From: an uncultured Acidobacteriota bacterium
GTDB taxonomy: Bacteria; Acidobacteriota; Terriglobia; Terriglobales; Acidobacteriaceae
Length of the DNA: 64,000 nt
Direction: 5' to 3'
Assembly: GCA_903851035.1 (NCBI GenBank)
Contig: CAINND010000078.1
Location: 20,627 to 84,626 of the forward strand
Positions within the stretch are counted from its first letter, which is position 1; every line of letters begins with the position of its first letter. Shown piece by piece: positions 57,210-64,000 of this stretch. Made by a program: the position numbers and the translations under genes. The notes under the pieces were generated by a model. That model saw only the letters and a program-made list of their open reading frames with translations. It searched no databases and had not been told where the DNA came from.

Positions 57210-59891
57210 TCATCGCGCGGCTTCGAACTGCATCGGCACGGTCTCTGCCCGCACGCCGGACGCATCCAGGTAGAAGGTGACGGGGCCGAGCAGGTCGGTG
57301 CGATAAACGCGGGCGTGATGCTCGCCCAGCCGCCTTAATACCTCCGGCCGGGGATGGCGGAATGGATTGCGCACGCCACTGGAGATAACGGCGTACTCCG
57401 GCCGCATGGCGTCCAGCAGTTCATCGCTTGTTGAGGTATTGCTGCCGTGGTGCGGTACCTTGAGCAGGTCGGCGTGCAGCGATGCTACTTTGTTTTTGTC
57501 GCGCGCGGCCTCGACGAGTGCCAGCTCGGTGCGGCGATGGATGTCTCCCACAAGCAGCGCCGAGCGGCCTGCGTAGCTCACGCGCAAGACCATTGAGCTG
57601 TCATCCTGTCCACGTGGACGCACCTCGTATTCCGCGGGAGGCCACAGCACCTGCACCTCTACGCCTTCCCACACAAAGCTTTCTCCGGCGTGATGCTGCA
57701 CATCGCGCACGGCGAGCCTTCGCGCCTCCTCGCGAAGTTGCGCCAACTCACGCGAAGGATCGTCGGCGCCATGCCACAGCTCGCGGGGGCGGAAGTTGCG
57801 CAGTATGGCCGCCAGGCCGCCAAGGTGATCGGCGTGAGAGTGACTGACGGCTGCGGCCTCCAGGCGCTGCAAGCCGCGATGCCACAGGTAGGGCGAGACT
57901 ACATCCTCGCCAATGTCGAGGTCGCCGTGGTGCGGGCCAATCAGTCCTCCGCTATCCAGCAGCAGGGCGTGCCCCTGCGGCGAGACCAGCAGAAAACAAT
58001 CTCCCTGGCCTACGTCCACGGCCGTAATCTCAATCGCATTCGGCCGATAGCTGAAAGGCCGGGGATGGGCGTAAAGCATCCACGCCGAGGCGGCCAGCGC
58101 CACAACGCTAAGTGTAGCGAGCACTCGATGCCGCCGCGCCAGCAGCAGCGCCAGCAAATAACAAACGACGAGCATGGTAACGACGCGCCCGTCCGGCATG
58201 GCCACGCGAAGATCGTGCAGATGCGCGCCGCCGGAGCCATGCACGGCCCACAGGATTCCCGCCAGGCTGATGCGCGCCGCCCAGGCGAAGGGCAGGGCCA
58301 GCCAGTGCGAGATGTAGCTGAAGACGACGCCAAGCATCGCAGTCGGCATCAGCCACGCCGTCAGCGGCAGCACGGCCATGTTGGCCCACACCGCGCGTGG
58401 ATTTACCCGGTGGAAGTAGCAGATGGTTGGCAGCATCAGGGAAATCTGCATCAGCAACGAAAGCAGCGCCAGCTCAAAGAACGCGATGGAGAAGAGCAGC
58501 CCGGAGCTGATAAGCCAGCGCGCCGGACGCAGGCCCACGATGCGGCCTAGGCTTTCAGCGAGCGCACGCACATCAAGCCGCCACTGCGCCTGCCGGGGCT
58601 CCAGCGTAAGGTCACGGCCATGGTCATCCACATCAACCAGCGCCTGGCGTAGCGGATGGGTGGTGCGGGCAAAGAGCGGCACTCCGATGCCGGCGATGGT
58701 GAGCACGGCCAGAAAAGTAAGCTGGAAGCTGGCATCGAAGAGCTGCGCGGGCTCCCAGGCCAGCAGCGCCAGTGCGGCCAGGGCGACGGTGTTCAGTGGT
58801 GCGCGGTCGCGGTTGAGCAGGGCCGTGACTTGGTAGACGGCAATCATCAGCACCGAACGCAGAATGGGCGCACCCAGTTCGGTGAGCCAGGCGTAACCGC
58901 AGGTGATGACTACTGTGGCCACGATAGCCCACTCGGCGGACAGGCGCATGCGCCGCATCGCCCACAGCAGAAAGACGGCGAAGACGGCCACGTTCATTCC
59001 GCTGACGACCAACAGATGAAAGGTTCCGCTGCGCTGGAACTCCAAACGCTGCTCACGGTTGACCAGGCCGCGCTCACCCAGCACCATGGCCTCAAACAAT
59101 CCCGCCCAGGGCGCAGGCCACAGTTGCCGCATATGTTCGAGCGCGCTGCGGCGAATGCGCCAGCGCATGCGCTCAATGGGCGAGCCGCCGAATCCGGGCA
59201 GTACATTTACATTTGTCGATTTTGTCGAACCCAGCACGCAGACGCCCTGCCCTCGCAGCCAGGTGACGTAATCCATGTTGCCCGGGTTGCGATAGTTAGT
59301 CGGCGGACGCAGCTTGGCTACCACACGCAGGCGCTGACCGTAGTCGAACAGCGGCGGCGCAACCGGCTGGTCGAGCCCATCCTCCTCGCTCTCATACACA
59401 GCATGCGTACCCGGCACATAGAGCGAGAGTCTTACTCTTCCGTTCGCGGCCTGTGCCGCTTCGCCCGCACGCTGTGCCTGCTCCACCTCAAGATCGAGCG
59501 ACTCGCCCAGGTCTTTTCCGCTGCGCAGGCTGCCGGAGCGCGCCACATAGCCGGTGAGCGTGACCTCCTCTCCTCCGCTGTAGTTGAGCACCGTGGCTAC
59601 CGGCAGCGGACGCGCCTGCCGCGCGGCCAGCGTGAGCGCGCCCGCCGGCAGAAAAGCCAGCGCTGCCGCCACGTAGGCCAACATGGCACGACTACGCCCG
59701 CGCAGCAACCGCGCGGAAAGCAGGGCGCACAGGACGAATCCACATAGGCAGAAAAAGTACAGCCGCGGAGGACGATAGAGAAATTGCTGCAGCAGGATTC
59801 CCGCGCTGAATGAGAGCAGGGCGGCAAAGAGCGGCGCCGACGGCGGACGTGGCTGGGCAGTGGCTTCCGGGTTGGCGGCAGAATCCCTCAT
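57210..59891 (-). CDS. comEC: DNA internalization-related competence protein ComEC/Rec2
   Basis: N-terminal OB-like domain, central competence TM domain (GLFEAMVLGERGLVNREQRLEFQRSGTFHLLVVSGMNVAV), C-terminal beta-lactamase fold (AVSHSHADHLGGLAAIL, LKVPHHGSNTSTSDELL). Confidence 0.94.
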   Translation of the reverse strand: MRDSAANPEATAQPRPPSAPLFAALLSFSAGILLQQFLYRPPRLYFFCLCGFVLCALLSARLLRGRSRAMLAYVAAALAFLPAGALTLAARQARPLPVATVLNYSGGEEVTLTGYVARSGSLRSGKDLGESLDLEVEQAQRAGEAAQAANGRVRLSLYVPGTHAVYESEEDGLDQPVAPPLFDYGQRLRVVAKLRPPTNYRNPGNMDYVTWLRGQGVCVLGSTKSTNVNVLPGFGGSPIERMRWRIRRSALEHMRQLWPAPWAGLFEAMVLGERGLVNREQRLEFQRSGTFHLLVVSGMNVAVFAVFLLWAMRRMRLSAEWAIVATVVITCGYAWLTELGAPILRSVLMIAVYQVTALLNRDRAPLNTVALAALALLAWEPAQLFDASFQLTFLAVLTIAGIGVPLFARTTHPLRQALVDVDDHGRDLTLEPRQAQWRLDVRALAESLGRIVGLRPARWLISSGLLFSIAFFELALLSLLMQISLMLPTICYFHRVNPRAVWANMAVLPLTAWLMPTAMLGVVFSYISHWLALPFAWAARISLAGILWAVHGSGGAHLHDLRVAMPDGRVVTMLVVCYLLALLLARRHRVLATLSVVALAASAWMLYAHPRPFSYRPNAIEITAVDVGQGDCFLLVSPQGHALLLDSGGLIGPHHGDLDIGEDVVSPYLWHRGLQRLEAAAVSHSHADHLGGLAAILRNFRPRELWHGADDPSRELAQLREEARRLAVRDVQHHAGESFVWEGVEVQVLWPPAEYEVRPRGQDDSSMVLRVSYAGRSALLVGDIHRRTELALVEAARDKNKVASLHADLLKVPHHGSNTSTSDELLDAMRPEYAVISSGVRNPFRHPRPEVLRRLGEHHARVYRTDLLGPVTFYLDASGVRAETVPMQFEAAR

Positions 59892-60028
59892 CGCGGGCTA
59901 CACCGGCACGGCCTTCTTCCGTTGTGGCGGAAGAAGCACTACACGGCACTGCTCAACGAAAGGGATGCGGAGGGAGTCCGGCGGCGGCCCAGATTCAGTA
60001 CCGCCGCGGCGCATCCTTACAACTTTGC

Positions 60029-60322
60029 TTACAGCTTGTCGAGACTCTCGCGGCCTATCACTACGTTCCACGGAATCAGTTCGTAGCTGGCGACATGCTT
60101 GAAGAAGAAAGGATCTTCGTCGCGAATTCCGTTCAGCGCGGCCTGCACGTTATCATCCGGCACTTTAACCAGCAGCACGCCGCCGCTCATCGGATCCATG
60201 GGGCCACTGGCCAGCAGCACGCCGGAATCCAACAGGCCGCGCAGATACGAGCGGTGATCGGCCCGGACTTTTTCCACTTCTTCAATCGGCAGACGATAGC
60301 GAATCACAACCAGTGCGTACAT
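60029..60322 (-). CDS. YciI family protein
   Basis: MYALVVIRYRLPIEEVEKVRADHRSYLRGLLDSGVLLASGPMDP. Confidence 0.88.
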   Translation of the reverse strand: MYALVVIRYRLPIEEVEKVRADHRSYLRGLLDSGVLLASGPMDPMSGGVLLVKVPDDNVQAALNGIRDEDPFFFKHVASYELIPWNVVIGRESLDKL

Positions 60323-60354
60323 TGATCCACTCCTTAGTTCTTATTCTGCTGTTC

Positions 60355-61698
60355 TTATTTCGCCCCAGCCACGCGGACCAGTTGCAGAACACTTTCCATA
60401 TGATACGTCTGCGGGAAGAGATCGACGATGTGCGCCGCCTCCACCCGGTATCCCGCCGCCACCAGCGCAGGCAGGTCGCGTGAGAGCGTCGCCGGATCGC
60501 AGGAGACCAGCATAATCTGCTGCGCCTTGCGTGCGGCCAGCAGCCGCGCCGTGCGCTCGCCCAATCCCGCACGCGGCGGATCGGCCACAATCAGATCCCA
60601 GCCCGCGCGCGCCGAAGCCAGAAAATCTTCGGTCGTACTTTCCACCGTGCGCACGCCATGGCGCGGCACGTTGCGCACCAGGTCGTGATAGGAGACGGGC
60701 GCCACCTCGACGGCTGTAACTTTCTCAAAAGCAGCGGCCAGGGGCAACGTAAAAAGCCCTCCGCCGGCGTACAAATCAAGTGCCGTCTGGCCTTCGCGGC
60801 CGCCCGTCACCAGTTCCACCAGCTTCCCGGTCAGGTGACGATTGGTCTGGAAGAACGCTCCGGCGGAGACCTGATAGGTGAACTTGCCAACCTTGTAGGG
60901 CAATGCGTCGGCACCATCGATGAAGGGCTTGCCGGCGCGCGCCAATAGGCGTGTGCTTTCCAGGCTGGTGTCATCAGCATCCTCGCCCGCGCCGCCAGTG
61001 GCGAATACTGCTATGCCAATCACTTCAGGCATGCGCTCGCGGATGGTCTCGGTCAGGGGCTTCAGCTCCGCCGCGCGCGTGGCGTGGTGAATGTAGAACT
61101 CGATGCGCAACTGGGTGTCATCCTGATTGGCGAAGAACTGCACTTCGCGCAAAGGCTCGCAGTCCGCCAGCTCCGCTTTCATCCGCCACAGCAGGGCCAG
61201 CGCACGGTTGATAAGCGGCGAGCTGATGGGACACTCTTCCACCGGCTCCAGTTCATGCGAGCCGCGGCCGTGATAGCCAATGGCAAACTCCGCGCCAGTG
61301 GCAATCTTCATCCGGGTGCGGTTACGGAAGGCCCAGGGCTCGGCCGAGTGCACCGTGATCTCCGGCAGCTCGACGCGCGCGCCGCGCAGGATGGTCTCAC
61401 GCAGAATCTGCTTTTTGGCCTCCAACTGCGCCGGATAGCTGAGGTGCTGGTAGTGGCAGCCTCCGCAACGAGCGTAGTGCGGGCAGGCGGGCGCAACGCG
61501 CTCGGGCGACGGGGTGATGACCTCGACCAACTCGGCGCGGGTGTAGCCCTTGCGCTCTTCCACCGCGCGGGCCTCAACAACCTCTCCTGGCAGTACGCCG
61601 GAGATAAAGACGGTCTTGCCGCGGCGCTCATCGCCCGCAGCCGGCACACGGGCCAGCCCGTCACCGCCGTAAATCAGCTTTTCAATGGTTAACTTCAC
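60355..61698 (-). CDS. rlmD: 23S rRNA (uracil-5-)-methyltransferase, RlmD/RumA family
   Basis: TRAM domain start, CPHYARCGGCHYQHLSYPAQLEAK, ALDLYAGGGLFTLPLA, ADPPRAGL, MLVSCDPATLSRDL. Confidence 0.93.
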   Translation of the reverse strand: MKLTIEKLIYGGDGLARVPAAGDERRGKTVFISGVLPGEVVEARAVEERKGYTRAELVEVITPSPERVAPACPHYARCGGCHYQHLSYPAQLEAKKQILRETILRGARVELPEITVHSAEPWAFRNRTRMKIATGAEFAIGYHGRGSHELEPVEECPISSPLINRALALLWRMKAELADCEPLREVQFFANQDDTQLRIEFYIHHATRAAELKPLTETIRERMPEVIGIAVFATGGAGEDADDTSLESTRLLARAGKPFIDGADALPYKVGKFTYQVSAGAFFQTNRHLTGKLVELVTGGREGQTALDLYAGGGLFTLPLAAAFEKVTAVEVAPVSYHDLVRNVPRHGVRTVESTTEDFLASARAGWDLIVADPPRAGLGERTARLLAARKAQQIMLVSCDPATLSRDLPALVAAGYRVEAAHIVDLFPQTYHMESVLQLVRVAGAK

Positions 61699-61818
61699 GT
61701 TGTGAGAATACCGTAAACGGAGTGCCTTGCGGACAATCGACTATTTAATGCACCATTCGTTGGGCTTTCCCTTGATGGCATACTCTGCCTCAAGTCTTCT
61801 CAAGCTGGAGGAATTTTC

Positions 61819-62325
61819 ATGCCGGATAAGATCGACAGCGGCAGTGCGAATACCACTAATGATTTTTACGATGGTCTTCTTGTTGCTGTGGCTTTTGTGG
61901 GCTTCATGGCAGCAGGTCTAGGACTTGTGGTCTTCCTGAATGACGTTCCCCATGAAGAGCTTTATCTCATCGCCTATATGCATGCGAGTTTCGTTATTTT
62001 ACTGACTTTTTTCCACGTAAGAGGCTTTGATCGCGGGTATAGCCTGAATCTCAAGGCTGTCCGAAGTCAACTCTCAAAGCTGTTTTCCATTCACTTACTA
62101 TTCCTAGCCCTGGTCCTGGCAGGGTATATGGGAATTGAGGCATCGCGCGTACATTTCCCCGAATCTTGGGTTCATGAAGATAGTCGGCACCGGAGTCCAT
62201 TTGTACTGCTCTTGATATGCGCTTTCTCTGTCGTTGTTATGGCACAGGTACTTCTTTCGAGAAGAATTCTTCAGAGAAGCGTGGATGCCGAACGAAATAC
62301 AATGATGGATGAGTTACAGCCGTAG
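61819..62325 (+). CDS. Hypothetical membrane protein (about 4 TM), AT-richer than surroundings
   Basis: 168-aa ORF with four hydrophobic stretches; preceded by GGAGGAATTTTC. Confidence 0.7.
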   Translation: MPDKIDSGSANTTNDFYDGLLVAVAFVGFMAAGLGLVVFLNDVPHEELYLIAYMHASFVILLTFFHVRGFDRGYSLNLKAVRSQLSKLFSIHLLFLALVLAGYMGIEASRVHFPESWVHEDSRHRSPFVLLLICAFSVVVMAQVLLSRRILQRSVDAERNTMMDELQP

Positions 62326-62363
62326 TTCAAATTCTTGAAGAATTTGGCCGCGATTAGTTTTCT

Positions 62364-63050
62364 CTACAGATAAAAGAGGCTCAGCCGCGGCAGTTTGTAA
62401 CGCTCCAGCAGCTGCTTGTTGCCGTATTGGCGCAGCAGTTGATCAATCTGCGCAGCGGTCATTTTGCCGCGATAAGGCGCCAGTTCGCGCTCGGCCTGGG
62501 CGCGGGCAGCGACCAGTTCCTCGTCCGTGGCGTGGCTCCACAGGGCGGCCAGAATCTTCTCCTCGGCCACGGTCTGCCGCTGCTCCAGGGCCTCCAAATC
62601 GGCGGGCGCGGCGTTCTTGCTTATCTCATCGGCCAGCGTGCGCAGGTTCTCCGCCTGCGCGGCCAGCAGCGTCCGTACGGCCTCCGCCGGGTGCTTACAG
62701 CCGGCAAGCTGCGCGGCGTTGCGCTCAAAGTAGGCAACAATCGCCTCGTTGGGGATGGTCGTCGCCGCTGGATCGCGTTTGCTGCCCACGGCGGCCTCCT
62801 GCGCCTCTTCCACGGCGGCCAGAACCTCCTGCTGGCAATAGGCCAGCGAGTTCACCTTGCGCGTGCGGACCTTGCGGCGCTCGTACTTATCAAAGGCGGC
62901 GTCAATGCCACGCAGCACGGCCTCCACCGGGATGCCGGCTTCCTTCCATGTCTCCATCAGCGCCCAGTCCAAGGGCGAGCACAGCAGGATGCTGCCGCGG
63001 CGGCGCTGGAAATGCTCTTCGATCTCAGAGAAATAAGTGAAATATTCCAC
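62364..63050 (-). CDS. Hypothetical protein
   Basis: 228-aa helical ORF with natural-looking composition between convergent gene and coaX. Confidence 0.75.
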   Translation of the reverse strand: MEYFTYFSEIEEHFQRRRGSILLCSPLDWALMETWKEAGIPVEAVLRGIDAAFDKYERRKVRTRKVNSLAYCQQEVLAAVEEAQEAAVGSKRDPAATTIPNEAIVAYFERNAAQLAGCKHPAEAVRTLLAAQAENLRTLADEISKNAAPADLEALEQRQTVAEEKILAALWSHATDEELVAARAQAERELAPYRGKMTAAQIDQLLRQYGNKQLLERYKLPRLSLFYL

Positions 63051-63084
63051 GGCGGAGATGACCTTTACCTCGTTTATGCAGCAG

Positions 63085-63894
63085 CTACTTGCGGCGTGTG
63101 TGTTGATTGCGCTCCCAGATGAGGCGCAGCCCGGTGAGAGTCAAGGTCTCATCCACCTCGGTCAGGTAGCGCGAGCCTGCGGCCAGGAACGGCGCCATGC
63201 CGCCGGTGGCCAGCACGGGAACCACGCCCATCTCGCCCATCAGGCGCTCCAGTATTCCATCCACCAGCCCGACGTAGCCGTGGAAGAAACCCGATTGCAG
63301 GCTCTCCACCGTATTGGTGCCAATGACCTTGGCCGGGCGCTTGACCTCCACGCGCGGCAGCCGCGCGGCGCGGGCAAACAACGCTTCGGCCGAAAGATTG
63401 ACGCCGGGCGCAATGACGCCGCCCAGGTATTCGCCCTTGGGGCCAATCACGTCAAAAGTGATGGCCGTGCCAAAGTCCACCACGATGCAGCTCTGCTTGC
63501 AGCGCTCAAAGGCGGCCACGGAGTTGGCGATGCGGTCGGCTCCAACCTCGCTAGGATTGTCGTAATGCACGGGCATGCCGGTGCGCACGCCGGGCTCCAG
63601 GAAGATGGCCTTGACGCCAAAGGTGCGCTCGCAGACCGTCCGGATCAGGCTGTCGAGCGGAGGCACGACGCTGGCCACAATGATGCCGCGCACGGCCTTT
63701 GTCTCCAATCCATGCACGGCGAAGAGCTGCCGCAACAGCACGCCATGCTCGTCCGCCGTCTGCTGCTGAGCGGTGCTGATGCGCCACTGCGCCACTAGCT
63801 CGGGCAGGGTGGTGCCGTCCTCGCGCAGGGGAAAGAGGCCGAGCTCGGTCTCCGTGTTGCCAATGTCCAAAACAAGCAGCATGGGGTTCATCAT
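63085..63894 (-). CDS. coaX: Type III pantothenate kinase
   Basis: MLLVLDIGNTETELGLF, GADRIANSVAAFERCKQSCIVVDFGTAITFDVI, GGVIAPG. Confidence 0.96.
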   Translation of the reverse strand: MMNPMLLVLDIGNTETELGLFPLREDGTTLPELVAQWRISTAQQQTADEHGVLLRQLFAVHGLETKAVRGIIVASVVPPLDSLIRTVCERTFGVKAIFLEPGVRTGMPVHYDNPSEVGADRIANSVAAFERCKQSCIVVDFGTAITFDVIGPKGEYLGGVIAPGVNLSAEALFARAARLPRVEVKRPAKVIGTNTVESLQSGFFHGYVGLVDGILERLMGEMGVVPVLATGGMAPFLAAGSRYLTEVDETLTLTGLRLIWERNQHTRRK

Positions 63895-63912
63895 AGTACA
63901 GCCGGGGATGTT

Positions 63913-64000
63913 TTAGAGCGCCGGCTGGGATGGCCCACGCAAGCCTGTCGCTAACGGCCACCCTGCACCGATCTGTGCGGCGTGCCCCAAACCCAACGCC
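63913..64000 (-). CDS. 3' end of an unidentified gene upstream of coaX (partial; possibly birA by usual gene order)
   Basis: Open frame ...ALGLGHAAQIGAGWPLATGLRGPSQPAL-stop running off the window edge; too short to identify. Confidence 0.2.
   Translation of the reverse strand, partial: ALGLGHAAQIGAGWPLATGLRGPSQPAL

Noticed and set aside
1-64000. CRISPR arrays, prophage, IS elements, rRNA operons
   Set aside because: No regularly spaced repeats, transposase/integrase/phage genes or rRNA-like sequence noticed on reading.

Overview
This 64-kb window is a high-GC bacterial chromosomal segment. Gene content suggests Acidobacteriota, but that is inference from impression and I could not run a search. 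Most of it is ordinary core metabolism: acpP/fabF, a TetR-RND efflux operon, ilvBN, tdh-kbl, recQ, pyrRBC, mntH, purDE, panB/panC, a D-Ala-D-Ala carboxypeptidase, moaC, miaA, a heptose/LPS block, comEC, an RlmD-type methyltransferase and coaX. I see no CRISPR array, rRNA, convincing tRNA, prophage or IS element. The items most worth following up are: (1) an unannotated, strongly structured ~175-nt candidate ncRNA on the minus strand (~20670-20846), with a near-consensus sigma70 promoter, several perfect hairpins and an intrinsic terminator; (2) a cassette at 10.69-12.25 kb, divergent from a hybrid PAS sensor kinase, made of a missed 49-aa hydrophobic/CysCys small ORF, a predicted polytopic membrane protein and a small cytoplasmic protein; (3) an aldo/keto reductase interrupted by a single in-frame amber codon; (4) a lone GIY-YIG-like ORF followed by a long inverted repeat; (5) a rhodanese / ECF sigma / OsmC gene cluster; (6) a missed 46-aa single-TM ORF overlapping the miaA start by ATGA. 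Many long antisense ORFs in the track are rejected as shadows of GC-rich genes.
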